Counted from the first letter of the stretch, positions 25,554 through 36,873 are shown. The stretch: DNA of 64,000 bases from Marinomonas phaeophyticola (GCF_026966905.1 NZ_JAPUBN010000021.1:1-64000); one strand, 5' to 3'. The notes: a model not told the origin generated them from the sequence alone. Program-made: numbers and translations.

Positions 25554-28439
25554 TTAAATTTTTAACCACTTCCCTCCATCTATGTTATCAAGTGTTAGTG
25601 GGTGATTGTGAATGAGTAGGCGAGTCGCATTACCATTACGTATTTTATCTTGATAGAAGTGGATAAACTCTTCCATTGAAATAGCATCCAGTGTTTCAAT
25701 CAGCCTTTCTTTTCTTTTAAAGTCGGGCGCTAGTTTTGCAATTTCACGCCAATCTCTTCCTGTCGTTTCTTTAAGGCTTTTCGGTTCTCTTAAAAGGCTC
25801 TGCATAATAGTGGTTTTTGCCTTGTCAAAGCGATAGCGGCTTAGCTCCTCTATTCTAGAGTGCTGATTCGTAATAAAGCGTTCAATGGCCGTCACTATCT
25901 CGGTGTTACTGCGATTAGGGGACTGTACGGTAAAAGCGAGACTAGGGATGTTTTGCATGACAAAATTATGCGTACTGACAATATAACCAAACTGTTGTCT
26001 AGTTCTTAAAGAGCTATAAAACTCGGTGGCAAACAGCTGATTCAGAATGGCAAAATACATTTTGCTTTTAAGTTCATTGTCTAGCGTTAATCCTGTTTGT
26101 TCTCTAATAACGTATAAAACTGATTGATCTTTACTATTCGCGGTAAACTCGTGAGTAAGGCGATCGGTTACGGCTAGCGTTACCGCATCATTTTCAACAC
26201 CAGTTTGATTGTTCAAGTAAGGTTTGGTTGTTGATAGTAAGGTGTTCGCAAATTGTTGGCTTTGGGCGTGGGTAACATTGCCATTACTAAAGGCAACCAG
26301 ATTAAATGAGTTCAACCTTGGTTTCATAAAACCAATCAGATCATCAAAAGTGAGCGAAGGTAATACTTCGATCATTTTACTATTAGGGATACTTTCTTCG
26401 GTAATTAAATCAGAAAGTTGAGAAATAGCGAGTTGATAAGGTGGTGTGTTTATTTGATTCGATAAATCTTTAAGTAGCTGTTTTTTATTTTCTTCAAAAC
26501 GATCTTCTGATGGTTTAAATGTTAAAAAATCGTTTAGTAATTGCTTTAAATAATCAAACTGTTTGTCTGAGTAACCACTAGTGTTGATTGTTACGCCGTT
26601 TAAGTGAGGGTAAATACGATAACCCAGTCCAGCCACATAAGGTAAATAGGTTTGTTCACTCATGGCCTCATCAAATAGCCTGGTTAATAATCTATTCAAA
26701 AGGTAGTGTTGGGCTGTGTCTGCCGCATTAGCAAAGCGGATAGATAGAAAGTGGTTACTTGCTGGTTTATCAAAGCGATTATCGGACCTATGCCAATAAA
26801 CCAGTCCAGGACGTTGGAAAATTAGCCTTGGGTGCTCATCGAATTCATTAATGGTGTCTAAGTTATCCGGTAAAAATGGATTGGCTTCTGGTAATGAGAT
26901 CTGTCCGATCTCATAGGGATCTAGAAATAACTGCCGTAAGTGTTGATTTGGCGTTAAATTGGCATATTTGCTTTTATACCAAGTTTCAGTGTTCCAAGAG
27001 GTTTCTTTATCAGACCAGGAGTTTGGAAAGCCTTTCTTGCTAATTAACTGCACTAGCATATTGTCAACATTAAGATAGGGCATTAATGATTCTATGTCCT
27101 GCACCGCTGCTGTTTCGCTTATTTTAAAAGAGGAGAGAATATCCTCTGCTGGATAGCGTAATACGCGACTTGATAAAATCGACGACAACCTGATCGGATG
27201 AATATAATCGTAATATTCAAATCCTAAACGACTCAGTGTCTGGCTTTCTTCTAGATAAAGAGGCTCAATAGGTGAGTTTTTGAGCACTCTAATTGCATGA
27301 GCAACCGCTTTCACTACCTCATCTATGTGCTCTAATCCTGAGTCTGTCAAGCGGATGCTCAAGCTAAATAGTTGTTCTTTTCCAAATGGTGTACCTGTGC
27401 TTGCACCTAAGGCATTGGCCCAATCCTGTTGCTTTAGATAGGAGAGTAAAGAGCCTGCTCCTTCATGGCCTAGGATATAGGTTAGATACTGAGCTGGTTT
27501 ACTTTTGTATTTTTCCTGTTGTGTGGGAATTGGGAAATAAAACTGTATTTTCTGAATATCAGCAATCGGTTCAATAAACTGTACACTAGGTGTGTTGTTT
27601 AATGTCAGAGGTTGCTGTGGAGTGGTATCAATTATCTTTGTCGGCTGACCTTTAATGTTCTGAAAGTAGGTATTGGTCAGGGCTTCTAAGCGTTCAATAG
27701 GCAGTTTGGATATGAGTGTGAGCGCCATATTATTGGCTTTATAGTAGGTATCAAAAAGCAAGCGTAATTGTGCTTGTAAATCTAAGTTGGGCCTGTCTTT
27801 TAGGGTCTCTAAGTTGCCGACACTAAATCGACTTTGAGGGTGTTCTGGGTTTAATAGTGTTTTGAAGGCTTGGTTGGCACGCCTTGAATCATCGTTGATT
27901 TTAGACAGGTATTCCGAATGGACGGCATTCTTTTCTCTATCGGTAAATTCTTTGCTAAATAATGGGCTAATAAAAAACTGAGAAAACCTATCGAGTGCTT
28001 CTGGGTACGATTCTTCTCTAATATCAAAGTAATAATTGGTTGTGTTACTACTGGTATATGCATTGTTTGCGCCACCATTTTCAGTAATAAAAGCCTGGTA
28101 GGCGGATGCGTCAGGGTACTTTTCTGTTCCAAGAAATAGCATGTGTTCTAGGAAGTGTGCCAAGCCTTCCTGCTGTTTGGGGTCTTGATAAGAGCCAACA
28201 TTAACAGAAAGAGATGCTGATGATTTCTCAGCGATAGGATCGGACACTAATAAAACGCGTAATCCATTTTCGAGCTGCAGGCTTTTGTATGTATTTTGAT
28301 CATTGTTGCTTTTGTTTATCGTGGTCATTTGATTTAGGGTTTCAGATGAAGTGCTGTTTGCGGTTGCTGAGTTTGGATGTATAAAAACAAAGGCAAGCAA
28401 GGCTAGGATAATGGGTGTATCTAGATAAGGAATTTTCAT
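25554..28439 (-). CDS. ptrA: Secreted insulinase-family zinc protease (pitrilysin-like)
   Basis: About 961 residues from the ATG at 28439, chosen because it gives a signal peptide (MKIPYLDTPIILALLAFVF, cleavage near ATA-NST). An ATG 29 codons upstream also fits the frame, and neither has a strong ribosome binding site. The inverted zinc motif HFLEH is at 95-99, with the downstream glutamate expected near 170. Four M16 repeats (two catalytic-like, two inactive) fill the rest, the usual pitrilysin length. It degrades small peptides in the periplasm. Convergent with the FMN protein gene; no terminator is obvious between them. Confidence 0.9.
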   Translation of the reverse strand: MKIPYLDTPIILALLAFVFIHPNSATANSTSSETLNQMTTINKSNNDQNTYKSLQLENGLRVLLVSDPIAEKSSASLSVNVGSYQDPKQQEGLAHFLEHMLFLGTEKYPDASAYQAFITENGGANNAYTSSNTTNYYFDIREESYPEALDRFSQFFISPLFSKEFTDREKNAVHSEYLSKINDDSRRANQAFKTLLNPEHPQSRFSVGNLETLKDRPNLDLQAQLRLLFDTYYKANNMALTLISKLPIERLEALTNTYFQNIKGQPTKIIDTTPQQPLTLNNTPSVQFIEPIADIQKIQFYFPIPTQQEKYKSKPAQYLTYILGHEGAGSLLSYLKQQDWANALGASTGTPFGKEQLFSLSIRLTDSGLEHIDEVVKAVAHAIRVLKNSPIEPLYLEESQTLSRLGFEYYDYIHPIRLSSILSSRVLRYPAEDILSSFKISETAAVQDIESLMPYLNVDNMLVQLISKKGFPNSWSDKETSWNTETWYKSKYANLTPNQHLRQLFLDPYEIGQISLPEANPFLPDNLDTINEFDEHPRLIFQRPGLVYWHRSDNRFDKPASNHFLSIRFANAADTAQHYLLNRLLTRLFDEAMSEQTYLPYVAGLGYRIYPHLNGVTINTSGYSDKQFDYLKQLLNDFLTFKPSEDRFEENKKQLLKDLSNQINTPPYQLAISQLSDLITEESIPNSKMIEVLPSLTFDDLIGFMKPRLNSFNLVAFSNGNVTHAQSQQFANTLLSTTKPYLNNQTGVENDAVTLAVTDRLTHEFTANSKDQSVLYVIREQTGLTLDNELKSKMYFAILNQLFATEFYSSLRTRQQFGYIVSTHNFVMQNIPSLAFTVQSPNRSNTEIVTAIERFITNQHSRIEELSRYRFDKAKTTIMQSLLREPKSLKETTGRDWREIAKLAPDFKRKERLIETLDAISMEEFIHFYQDKIRNGNATRLLIHNHPLTLDNIDGGKWLKI

Positions 28440-28590
28440 TTTTTCAGAGTACAGCAATGATAATAAGCTGTGTAGATGTAACAGAGTTTTTTTGTGAAAA
28501 AAGTGAGTTTTTTCTGATTTATGCATTTAAAAGTATCTAAGTTGTATGGTTCTAACGCTTTTAAGGATTGTGTCTTGTAATGTGTTGAAG

Positions 28591-28630
28591 TTTACCTAGC
28601 ATTATTGTTTAACACATGATGCTAGGTAAA
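28591..28630 (-). terminator. 12-bp perfect stem-loop after yciK
   Basis: TTTACCTAGCAT (28591-28602) pairs perfectly with ATGCTAGGTAAA (28619-28630). It lies 15 bases past the yciK stop. No T-run follows on the minus strand, so it may stabilise the mRNA end rather than terminate. Confidence 0.5.
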
Positions 28631-28645
28631 GTGAATAATCATGGG

Positions 28646-29407
28646 TTATTTGGAGGCTTGACGTTTGGGCTGTGCGTCAATAGATTGGCCGTTCACTTCT
28701 GTGCTATCATTTCCCATCAAGTATAAATAGAGAGGCATTAGGTCATCGGGAGCGGCAACAGAAGCTGGATTTTCAGCCGGGTAGGCTCTGGCTCTCATAT
28801 TGGTGCGTGTTGCGCCTGGGTTAATGGCATTAACGCGAATATTAGATGTGTTTTCTAGCTCGTCGGCGAGCAGTTGCATCATGGCTTCGGTTGCAAATTT
28901 AGAGATCGCATACGCCCCCCAGTAAGCTCTGGCTTTACGGCCTACGCTGGATGTTGTGAATACAATAGAGCCTTCAGGTGCTTCCAGTAAAAGAGGCATT
29001 AAGGATTGGGTGAGTAAAAACTGACTGGAGACATTGACCCGCATAACTTGTTCGAATGTGCTAGGTTCATAATTCGCTAGGCCTGTCCTGTCGCCTAATA
29101 TACTCGCATTGTGCAGAATGCCATCAATACGGCCAAATTCGGACTCTATAGTATTGGCAATTTCAATGTAATCGTGTTCGGCCGCTGAGTCTAGGTTCAA
29201 AGGTACTATGGCCGCTTGAGGGTAGCCCCTTTCTTCTATTTCATCGTATACATGTTCAAGTTTTTTTGTGGTGCGTCCTAATAGAATGACCGTTGCGCCA
29301 TGAGCGGCATAGCTTAATGCCGCTGAGCGTCCTATGCCATCTCCCGCACCAGTAACGAGAATGACTTTGTCTTTTAAGAGGTCATTGGGAGCTTGGTAGT
29401 CGAGCAT
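28646..29407 (-). CDS. yciK: Short-chain dehydrogenase, YciK family
   Basis: 253 residues. Rossmann motif VTGAGDGIGRSAA near 19, NASILGD near 100, catalytic Ser and YAISK (Tyr-x3-Lys) near 165, and INPGATRTNMR near 197 are all present. YciK proteins are NADP-binding oxidoreductases of unknown substrate. It follows ubiG after 49 bases and is presumably co-transcribed with mtaD and ubiG. In Pseudomonas a phosphatase gene (mupP) sits between ubiG and yciK; it is absent here. Confidence 0.9.
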   Translation of the reverse strand: MLDYQAPNDLLKDKVILVTGAGDGIGRSAALSYAAHGATVILLGRTTKKLEHVYDEIEERGYPQAAIVPLNLDSAAEHDYIEIANTIESEFGRIDGILHNASILGDRTGLANYEPSTFEQVMRVNVSSQFLLTQSLMPLLLEAPEGSIVFTTSSVGRKARAYWGAYAISKFATEAMMQLLADELENTSNIRVNAINPGATRTNMRARAYPAENPASVAAPDDLMPLYLYLMGNDSTEVNGQSIDAQPKRQASK

Positions 29408-29456
29408 AAATAATCCTTACTCTCATTTTTGAGAGTTAATAGAGATGTTGCTTATC

Positions 29457-30170
29457 TTAAGCTGGCTTGTGCGTATTCATAAGATAGTTTACGGATACAT
29501 CTTTTTCATTAAGTTTATAGATTTTAGAAAGAGGGTTGTAAGTCATCCCCATAAGGTTCTCTACTTCTAACCCTGCTCTTCTTGCGTAGTTATTGAGCTC
29601 TGATGGCTGGATGAATTTAGCGTAGTCGTGTGTACCTTTTGGGAGCATGTTTAGCACATACTCGGCGCCAATTACGGCAAATAAGTAAGCTTTTGGGTTA
29701 CGATTAATCGTGGAAAAAAATACGTGCCCACCTGGTTTAACTAGTTTTGCGCAAGCGGTGATAACAGACGCGGGATCTGGAACATGCTCAAGCATTTCTA
29801 GGCAGGTAACCACATCATATTGCCCTGCTTCTCTTGCTGCGATTTCTTCTGCAGTAATGCGTTCGTAGTCGACTTCTAAGTTACTTTCCAATAGGTGTAA
29901 GCGAGCTACACCTAGAGGCGCCTCACCCATGTCGATACCTTTGACTTTTGCTCCTAGTGCGGCCATCGCTTCTGATAAAATGCCGCCGCCACAACCGATA
30001 TCGATTACTTTTTTATCTTGCAGTGAAACGGCATCATTAATGTAGTTAATGCGTAATGGGTTAATTTCGTGTAATGGTTTAAATTCACTCTCTTGGTCCC
30101 ACCAGCGGCTGGCAAGAGCTTCAAATTTGGCAATTTCGTGAGTGTCTACATTTTGCGATTCAGTTGTCAT
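29457..30170 (-). CDS. ubiG: Ubiquinone biosynthesis O-methyltransferase UbiG
   Basis: 237 residues. SAM-binding motif [17 protein letters not shown] near 55, with the family N-terminus [20 protein letters not shown] and the C-terminal [13 protein letters not shown]. It performs both O-methylations of the ubiquinone head group, peripheral to the inner membrane. Ubiquinone is the electron donor of the cyd oxidase at the left of the window. Lies 28 bases after mtaD on the same strand. Confidence 0.96.
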   Translation of the reverse strand: MTTESQNVDTHEIAKFEALASRWWDQESEFKPLHEINPLRINYINDAVSLQDKKVIDIGCGGGILSEAMAALGAKVKGIDMGEAPLGVARLHLLESNLEVDYERITAEEIAAREAGQYDVVTCLEMLEHVPDPASVITACAKLVKPGGHVFFSTINRNPKAYLFAVIGAEYVLNMLPKGTHDYAKFIQPSELNNYARRAGLEVENLMGMTYNPLSKIYKLNEKDVSVNYLMNTHKPA

Positions 30171-30198
30171 TTTAAATACCCGTGTATAACTAAAAAGG

Positions 30199-31554
30199 TT
30201 AATTCTGCTGTACGAATGTCTGGTTTGAACGGTTTATTTTTTGATGCCATCTGTTTACGTTAAATCGTAATTCATTGGTATCAATCGTCGTTAGTTTATG
30301 GTTCTTAAGGAGTACGTTTCCGGCGACCCAGACATGGCTTATTTGGTTTCTGGTGGCGGTGTATATTAATTGAGAAATAGGATTGTAAATAGGCATGTTT
30401 GATAGGTCGTCTAAGGAAGTGGCGCATAAATCCGCCGATTTTCCTATTTCAATCGAGCCGGTAATATGATCTATATTGAGCGCCTTAGCACCTTCAATTG
30501 TAGCCATTTTTAATGTGGCTTCCGCATCAAGTGCAGTGGCATCATTGCCGACCGCTTTGGCTAGTAAAGAGGCTGTACGCATTTCTCCAAGCATGTCTAA
30601 GTCGTTATTGCTGGCGGCGCCATCTGTGCCTAGGGCAACCGTCACGCCCGCCTGTTTTAATGCGTTTACAGGGCAAAAACCACTGGCGAGTTTTAGGTTG
30701 GATTCTGGGCAATGAAGTACTTTAACTTGGTGTTCTGCTATTAGCTCAATTTCATGTTCTGTTAGTTGGGTCATATGCACCGCTTGAAGCTTATTGTTAA
30801 GCATGCCAACACGTTTCAGCCTAGCTAAAGGACGGCAAAAAAATTGTGCTAAAGAGTCTGTGATTTCAGCTTGTGTCTCGTGAACATGCATTTGAATCAT
30901 GCAACCCAGATCTTGAGCGGTGTGTACTACTTTAGTTAACTCTTCGTCTGACAGTATATAAGGGGAGTGGGGGCCAAGCACGCCATTGATTAAAGTGGAT
31001 TCTTTAAATTGTAAGTGTGTATCGATGGCGCGACTAAGGTATTCATCTGTTGAATTAGCCCATGCGGTCGGCATCGTTAAAATGGTGGGGCATAATTGCG
31101 CTCGAATCCCTACTTTTTCTGCTGTCATACCGACATTATTAGAGAAGAAATAGTTATCACTAAATGTTGTGGTGCCGCTTTTAATCATTTCGGCAATGGC
31201 GAGCTCTGTGCCTGTATTAACGAAATCGTCTGAAAGCCATTTTGCTTCGTTTGGCCAAATGTGTTCTTTCAGCCAAGTCATTAATGGTAGGTCGTCAGCG
31301 TACCCTCTGAAAAGGGTCATAGCAGCATGTCCGTGGGTGTTAATAAAACCAGGAGTTAGTATTTGATTTTCTAGGGCGAAATGATGGTTGGTTTGATAAT
31401 GATTAGGCCATTCATTAGTCGGTAAAATAGCTAAGATAGTGCCATTTTGTATAACCACGCTGTGATCACTCAAAAGGCCTTGGGAGGAGGATGTTGCAAT
31501 CCATTTGGGGGATACAATGGTATCAACCCATAGCGTATTTAATTGATTGCTCAT
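30199..31554 (-). CDS. mtaD: 5-methylthioadenosine/S-adenosylhomocysteine deaminase (TRZ/ATZ family)
   Basis: 451 residues, an amidohydrolase with metal ligands in [14 protein letters not shown] near 70, HVHETQAE near 222, AVHMTQ near 258 and [13 protein letters not shown] near 305. It deaminates MTA or SAH, the by-products of the polyamine and methylation pathways; MTA is made by the SpeE reaction encoded at 54007-54858. First gene of mtaD-ubiG-yciK, transcribed away from gyrA. The same neighbourhood occurs in Pseudomonas. Confidence 0.9.
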   Translation of the reverse strand: MSNQLNTLWVDTIVSPKWIATSSSQGLLSDHSVVIQNGTILAILPTNEWPNHYQTNHHFALENQILTPGFINTHGHAAMTLFRGYADDLPLMTWLKEHIWPNEAKWLSDDFVNTGTELAIAEMIKSGTTTFSDNYFFSNNVGMTAEKVGIRAQLCPTILTMPTAWANSTDEYLSRAIDTHLQFKESTLINGVLGPHSPYILSDEELTKVVHTAQDLGCMIQMHVHETQAEITDSLAQFFCRPLARLKRVGMLNNKLQAVHMTQLTEHEIELIAEHQVKVLHCPESNLKLASGFCPVNALKQAGVTVALGTDGAASNNDLDMLGEMRTASLLAKAVGNDATALDAEATLKMATIEGAKALNIDHITGSIEIGKSADLCATSLDDLSNMPIYNPISQLIYTATRNQISHVWVAGNVLLKNHKLTTIDTNELRFNVNRWHQKINRSNQTFVQQN

Positions 31555-31580
31555 AATGCGTCCTTAAGAAAGATAATTTG

Positions 31581-31609
31581 ATTATAGCGTTACAAGTATA
31601 ATCTACCAA
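31581..31609 (-). promoter_or_regulatory. Sigma-70 promoter of mtaD-ubiG-yciK
   Basis: Minus strand: -35 TTGGTA (31609-31604), a 17-bp spacer, and a perfect -10 TATAAT (31586-31581), predicting a start about 20 bases before the mtaD ATG. Confidence 0.65.
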
Positions 31610-31741
31610 GTTGTAGGTCATTTTCTTGATACTAAATCACTGAAAAATAGAGGGTATTGTATAAAAAATGCGCTTAGAGTGGTCTGTGCTTTATTTTAGC
31701 GTAAAACATAGGGGGATATATGGGAGTTCTGTAAAGGCTTG

Positions 31742-31750
31742 TGATACAAT
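31742..31750 (+). promoter_or_regulatory. Possible extended -10 promoter of gyrA
   Basis: TGATACAAT fits the extended -10 form TGnTAnAAT, with no good -35. The leader would carry a hairpin TGGAGT/ACTCCA (31777-31782 with 31790-31795) before the gyrA start. Confidence 0.4.
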
Positions 31751-31818
31751 ACCGCGCTTATAAAAAAAGATATTCATGGAGTATATTGAACTCCACGTCA
31801 TAAGGATCGGTTGTACCT

Positions 31819-34530
31819 ATGGGTGAATTAGCCAAAGAAATCATTCCCGTCAGTATCGAAAATGAATTAAAAAGTTCGTATCTCGATTATGCTATGAGCG
31901 TTATCGTTGGACGTGCATTACCAGATGCAAGAGATGGTTTGAAGCCAGTGCATCGCCGAGTTCTTTTTGCAATGAACGAACTCAAAAACGACTGGAATAA
32001 ACCGTATAAAAAATCGGCTCGTATTGTCGGTGATGTTATTGGTAAGTACCACCCTCATGGTGATACTGCAGTTTACGATACTATCGTTCGTATGGCGCAA
32101 CCTTTTTCAATGCGTTATACCTTAATCGATGGGCAAGGTAACTTTGGTTCTGTTGATGGTGATAACGCGGCGGCGATGCGTTATACCGAAATTCGAATGG
32201 AAAAAATCTCCCATCACCTATTGATGGACCTTGAGAAAGAGACGGTTAATTTTGTACCCAATTATGATGGTACAGAATTTATGCCGGAAGTCTTGCCAGC
32301 TCGTGTTCCGGGGTTGTTGGTTAATGGGTCTGCAGGTATTGCGGTAGGCATGGCGACTAACATTCCTCCGCATAACCTTAATGAAGTGATTGATGGTTGT
32401 CTTGCTGTTGTAGATAATCCAGAAATATCTATAGATGAGTTGATGGATTTTGTTCCTGGTCCTGATTTTCCAACGTCGGCGTTTATAAATGGTCGAGCGG
32501 GTATTGTCGAGGCTTATAAAACGGGGCGAGGACGCATCTACATGCGTGCTCGACATCATATTGAAGAAATGGACAAGGCTAATCGACAAGCCATCGTTTT
32601 TACGGAAATACCTTATCAGCTAAATAAAGCCAAAGTCATTGAAAAAATTGCTGAGCTAGTAAAAGAGAAAAAATTAGAAGGCATTAGTGAGTTACGCGAC
32701 GAATCTGATAAAGATGGTATGCGTATCGTGATCGAATTGCGTCGTGGTGAAAATGCGGACGTTGTCGTCAATAACTTGTTTACTCAAACTCAGTTGCAAT
32801 CTGTTTTTGGGATCAATATGGTCGCTTTGGTAGAGGGTCGTCCTCAGCTATTGAATTTAAAGCAAATTTTAGAATGCTTTGTTAAGCACCGCCGAGAAGT
32901 GGTGACACGTCGTACTATATTTGAATTGCGTAAAGCGCGTGAACGCGGGCATATCTTAGAAGGTTTAGCGGTTTCTTTGGTTAATATTGATCGCGTGATC
33001 GAGTTGATTAGAATGTCCCCAACATCGGCAGAAGCCAAAGAAAAATTAATTTCTGAAGGTTGGCAGCCTGGTGATGTTATGGCCATGCTTGAAAGAGCGG
33101 GAGCGGATGCTTGCCGTCCGGATAACTTAGATGCTCAGTATGGCTTTAATAACGGAACGTATCATTTATCTCCTGACCAGGCTCAAGCAATTCTTGATTT
33201 GCGCTTGCATCGCTTAACCGGTTTGGAGCATGACAAACTGTTAAACGAATATAAGGCCTTAATTGATTTAATCGGTGAGCTACTGAATATTTTGTCCAAT
33301 CCAACTCGCTTGATGGAAGTGATCCGAGAAGAGTTAGTGGCCGTTAAAGAAGAGTTTGGTGATGAGCGTCGTACTGAAATCTTGACTTCTAGACAAGATC
33401 TAACCATTGCAGACTTGATTGAAGAAGCGCCAATGGTTGTGACTATATCTGATACGGGCTATGCAAAATCGCAACCCCTTGAAGAGTATCAAGCACAGCG
33501 CCGAGGCGGACGAGGCAAGTCATCTGCCAGTATGAAAGATGAAGATTATATTAATCATCTTTTGGTTACGAGTAGTCATGACACTATTATGCTATTCAGT
33601 AATTTCGGTAAAGTGTATTGGTTAAAAGTGTTTGAAATTCCTGTTGCTAGCCGCAATGCAAAAGGTCGTCCGATTGTTAACTTGCTGCCTTTAAGTGAAG
33701 GTGAATCTATTTCCGCATTGCTGCCTTTGGTGGTTCCTTCTAAGGAGGAGTCTGATGATAGTGCGGAAACAGAAGTAGATGCTCAAGAAACGGATGATGC
33801 TTCTAGCCATTATATATTTATGGCTACCGCTAACGGTACTGTGAAGAAAACAGCGCTTAAGCATTTCGCACGACCTAGGTCTACTGGTTTGATTGCTCTT
33901 GGGCTGGATGAAACAGATGCTTTAGTAGGGGTTTCCATTACTAATGGCGAAAACGATATTATGTTGGTTTCCTCTGCTGGCAAAACAATTCGTTTTAAAG
34001 AAACCGATGTGCGAGCAATGGGGCGTACGGCTTCAGGTGTTCGAGGTATTAAGCTTGCAAACGACGCCAAAGTGGTTTCACTGATCGTTCCTGAAGAGGG
34101 TATGAGTGTCTTAACAGCTTGTGAAAATGGTTTTGGTAAGCGTACGGCGATCGGGGATTTCCCTATTTATGGTCGTGGCGGTCAAGGTGTTATAGGTATT
34201 CAGGTATCCGAGCGTAATGGTCCGGTTATTGGTGCTAAACAGGTTGATGAGAGTGATGAAATTATTTTGATTACTGATCAGGGTACGTTGGTGAGAACGC
34301 GTGTTTCTGAGGTTTCATGTCAAGGGCGAAATACTCAGGGCGTCACCTTGATTCGTTTAACCAAAGGTGAGCATCTTGTTGGCCTAGAAAGGGTTGTCGA
34401 AGGTGAAGATCTGGATGAGTTGGAAGAGGGTGTCGTTGCTGTAGGGGAAAATGCAGTTACTACGACGGGCGATGAACCTATTCTTCCTGAAGATACCGAC
34501 GCTGAAAGTGATCAAACTGACAGCGAATAA
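31819..34530 (+). CDS. gyrA: DNA gyrase subunit A
   Basis: 903 residues. The breakage-reunion domain has the active-site tyrosine at 122 (AAAMRYTE) and numbering equal to E. coli. The quinolone-determining region reads [10 protein letters not shown], with Thr83 (as in Pseudomonas) and Asp87, so no resistance change is seen. The C-terminal beta-pinwheel includes the GyrA box QRRGGRGKS near 555 and has an acidic insert near 640 ([17 protein letters not shown]) and an acidic tail. It introduces negative supercoils with GyrB. Followed by a strong terminator. Confidence 0.98.
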   Translation: MGELAKEIIPVSIENELKSSYLDYAMSVIVGRALPDARDGLKPVHRRVLFAMNELKNDWNKPYKKSARIVGDVIGKYHPHGDTAVYDTIVRMAQPFSMRYTLIDGQGNFGSVDGDNAAAMRYTEIRMEKISHHLLMDLEKETVNFVPNYDGTEFMPEVLPARVPGLLVNGSAGIAVGMATNIPPHNLNEVIDGCLAVVDNPEISIDELMDFVPGPDFPTSAFINGRAGIVEAYKTGRGRIYMRARHHIEEMDKANRQAIVFTEIPYQLNKAKVIEKIAELVKEKKLEGISELRDESDKDGMRIVIELRRGENADVVVNNLFTQTQLQSVFGINMVALVEGRPQLLNLKQILECFVKHRREVVTRRTIFELRKARERGHILEGLAVSLVNIDRVIELIRMSPTSAEAKEKLISEGWQPGDVMAMLERAGADACRPDNLDAQYGFNNGTYHLSPDQAQAILDLRLHRLTGLEHDKLLNEYKALIDLIGELLNILSNPTRLMEVIREELVAVKEEFGDERRTEILTSRQDLTIADLIEEAPMVVTISDTGYAKSQPLEEYQAQRRGGRGKSSASMKDEDYINHLLVTSSHDTIMLFSNFGKVYWLKVFEIPVASRNAKGRPIVNLLPLSEGESISALLPLVVPSKEESDDSAETEVDAQETDDASSHYIFMATANGTVKKTALKHFARPRSTGLIALGLDETDALVGVSITNGENDIMLVSSAGKTIRFKETDVRAMGRTASGVRGIKLANDAKVVSLIVPEEGMSVLTACENGFGKRTAIGDFPIYGRGGQGVIGIQVSERNGPVIGAKQVDESDEIILITDQGTLVRTRVSEVSCQGRNTQGVTLIRLTKGEHLVGLERVVEGEDLDELEEGVVAVGENAVTTTGDEPILPEDTDAESDQTDSE

Positions 34531-34535
34531 AGTTT

Positions 34536-34564
34536 AAAATGCGGCTGTGGGGCCGCATTTTTGT
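34536..34564 (+). terminator. Rho-independent terminator after gyrA
   Basis: AAATGCGGC (34537-34545) pairs with GCCGCATTT (34552-34560), loop TGTGGG, followed by further T residues. Confidence 0.88.
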
Positions 34565-34602
34565 TGGTTTAAGGTGTGTCCTTTTTAGAGGTGTTTGTTG
34601 TA

Positions 34603-35682
34603 ATGAGTCGAGTGTATAATTTTTGTTCTGGTCCTGCTGCGCTTCCTGAAGAAGTTCTGCTTAAGGCGCAAAAAGAAATGTTGGACTGGCATGGTGTGGG
34701 TATGTCGGTAATGGAAATGAGTCATCGCAGTGATGAGTTTGTTTCGGTTCTTCATTCGGCAAAAGCACGCTTGGCTAGGCTTTTAAATATAAATGACGAT
34801 TATGAGATCTTATTTGTTCAAGGTGGCGCTTCCTCGTTATTTGCTCAAATTCCTGCGAACTTGATGGCTGGGTATCGTTCGTCAAGCTATTTAGATACGG
34901 GTGCCTGGTCTGTTAAGGCGATTAAAGAGGCTACAAAATATGGTGAGGTTCAGGTTGTTGCTTCGTCAAAAAGTGATAACTATACTCATGTTCCAAGCTT
35001 TTCTGATTGGAATATAGATGAGTCATCCGCTTATTTGCACATTACTCCTAATGAAACGATTGGTGGTGTTGAGTTTGCGGATTTGCCTGAAACCAATTTA
35101 CCTATTGTAGCGGATTTATCTTCCACTATTCTGTCTCGTGAGATAGATGTTAGTCGCTATGGCATGATTTACGCGGGTGCACAGAAGAATGTGGGTCCGG
35201 CTGGTGTGGTTATTTGCATTGTGCGTAAAGATTTATTGGCGCGTAGCCAAGAATCATTACCAACAACGTGGAATTTTGCTAACTTAGCGGCCAATGATTC
35301 CATGATTAATACCCCGCCAACCTTTGCTATTTATCTTGCTGACTTAGTTTTTGAATGGTTGGAGCAGCGTGGTGGCGTTGCTGCGATGGAAACGGTCAAT
35401 ATTGAAAAATCCAAATTATTGTATCAGGCAATTGATAATAGTCAGTTTTACTCGAACCCTATTCATATCAATTCCCGCTCAAGAATGAATGTTCCGTTTG
35501 TATTGGCTGATGCGTCGCTTGAAAAGACGTTTCTTGCTGAGTCTGAGGTGGCAGGTTTAAAAACCTTAGCAGGTCATCGTTCTGTTGGTGGTATGAGAGC
35601 GAGTATTTATAATGCTATGCCGCTGGAAGGCGTTCAAGCATTGGTTGATTTTATGTTGTCGTTTGAAAAGCGCTACGGGTAA
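34603..35682 (+). CDS. serC: Phosphoserine aminotransferase
   Basis: 359 residues from the ATG at 34603 (MSRVYNFCSGPAALPEEV), the normal family start; a GTG nine codons upstream is open but unlikely. Conserved blocks are MSHRSDEF near 45, FVQGGASSLFAQIP near 74 and the PLP lysine in YAGAQKNVGPAG near 195. It makes phosphoserine from 3-phosphohydroxypyruvate and also acts in pyridoxine synthesis. Start of the serC-pheA-tyrA/aroA-cmk-rpsA cluster, spaced closely from pheA (6 bases). Confidence 0.97.
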   Translation: MSRVYNFCSGPAALPEEVLLKAQKEMLDWHGVGMSVMEMSHRSDEFVSVLHSAKARLARLLNINDDYEILFVQGGASSLFAQIPANLMAGYRSSSYLDTGAWSVKAIKEATKYGEVQVVASSKSDNYTHVPSFSDWNIDESSAYLHITPNETIGGVEFADLPETNLPIVADLSSTILSREIDVSRYGMIYAGAQKNVGPAGVVICIVRKDLLARSQESLPTTWNFANLAANDSMINTPPTFAIYLADLVFEWLEQRGGVAAMETVNIEKSKLLYQAIDNSQFYSNPIHINSRSRMNVPFVLADASLEKTFLAESEVAGLKTLAGHRSVGGMRASIYNAMPLEGVQALVDFMLSFEKRYG

Positions 35683-35688
35683 TAAAAT

Positions 35689-36810
35689 ATGACTAATAAA
35701 AAAATGGATGTGCCTGAGACCTTACCATTATTGCGCGATCGTATTGATGCGATTGACAACGAAATTCAGCAATTAATCAATGAGCGTGCACGTTGTGCTC
35801 AGAAAGTGGCAGAGGTGAAGTTGGCCGATCAGGGGGATGAGGAAGTTGTTTTCTATCGCCCAGAAAGAGAGGCGCAAGTATTAAGACGAGTAATGGAAAG
35901 GAATTTAGGTCCTTTAGGTAATGAGGAGATGGCACGAATTTTTCGCCAGGTTATGTCCTCTTGTCTTGCGTTAGAGAAGCCAATGCGAATTGCTTTTTTA
36001 GGTCCTGAAGGTACTTATACTCAGCAGGCGGCGATTAAGCATTTTGGTAAGTCGATAGTGAGTGCGCCTATGGCAGCAATCGATGAGGTGTTTCGTGAAG
36101 TTGAATCTGGTTCGGCAAATTATGGAGTTGTACCCGTTGAAAACTCTACCGAAGGTGTGGTGAATCACACGTTGGATAGTTTTAGAGATTCTAAGCTGAA
36201 AATTTGTGGTGAAGTGGAGGAGCGAATCCATCATCATTTGTTGGTAGCACCTTCTATTAACCCTGATGAAGTTACTCATATTTATTCTCATCAGCAATCA
36301 TTGGCTCAATGTCGAGCTTGGTTGGATCGCTACTGGCCTCATGCTGAGCGTGTCGCCGTTAACTCGAATGCGGAGGCGGCGAAAATGGTCTCTGAATCGG
36401 CTAGAAATGGTCGCTCAGTAGCGGCTATTGCTGGTGAGATTGCCTGTGAGCTATATGGTTTAACGAAGGTGTCTTCGAATATTGAAGATAGGCCTGATAA
36501 TACGACGCGCTTTTTAATTATCGGTCATCAAGATGTGCCTGAGAGTGGGCAAGATAAAACGTCATTATTGATTAGTGCAAAAAATGAAGCGGGTGCTTTG
36601 TATAGCTTGCTTGAACCTTTTAAAAGATTGGGGGTTAGTATGACCCGATTAGAGACGCGTCCGTCGCTTATGAGCAAGTGGGGGTACATTTTCTACATTG
36701 ACTTTGAAGGGCATTATCAATCTGAAATATCTCAGGTTCTGATTAAAGAATTGCAGGCCTGTGCTTCCGAAGTAAAAGTGTTGGGTTCCTATCCAATAGC
36801 TGTCTTGTAA
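35689..36810 (+). CDS. pheA: Chorismate mutase/prephenate dehydratase (P-protein)
   Basis: 373 residues in three domains. AroQ chorismate mutase, about 8-100 (LRDRIDAIDNEIQQLINERA); prephenate dehydratase, about 100-280 (IAFLGPEGTYTQQAA near 103, VPVENSTEGVV near 150 and NTTRFLIIG near 273); and an ACT domain that should bind phenylalanine (LETRPS near 325). It converts chorismate to phenylpyruvate. The Pseudomonas cluster has hisC next, which is missing here. Confidence 0.97.
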   Translation: MTNKKMDVPETLPLLRDRIDAIDNEIQQLINERARCAQKVAEVKLADQGDEEVVFYRPEREAQVLRRVMERNLGPLGNEEMARIFRQVMSSCLALEKPMRIAFLGPEGTYTQQAAIKHFGKSIVSAPMAAIDEVFREVESGSANYGVVPVENSTEGVVNHTLDSFRDSKLKICGEVEERIHHHLLVAPSINPDEVTHIYSHQQSLAQCRAWLDRYWPHAERVAVNSNAEAAKMVSESARNGRSVAAIAGEIACELYGLTKVSSNIEDRPDNTTRFLIIGHQDVPESGQDKTSLLISAKNEAGALYSLLEPFKRLGVSMTRLETRPSLMSKWGYIFYIDFEGHYQSEISQVLIKELQACASEVKVLGSYPIAVL

Positions 36811-36873
36811 ATTAGCTGTTTTTATTTTTGCTTATGTTGATCGTTGATCAGTAGTAGTTTGGTGGAGGTTTAA

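Noticed and set aside
31819-32250. Quinolone-resistance change at GyrA position 83
   Set aside because: Thr83 is the normal residue in Pseudomonas-type GyrA and Asp87 is intact; ParC Ser85 and Glu89 are also wild type.
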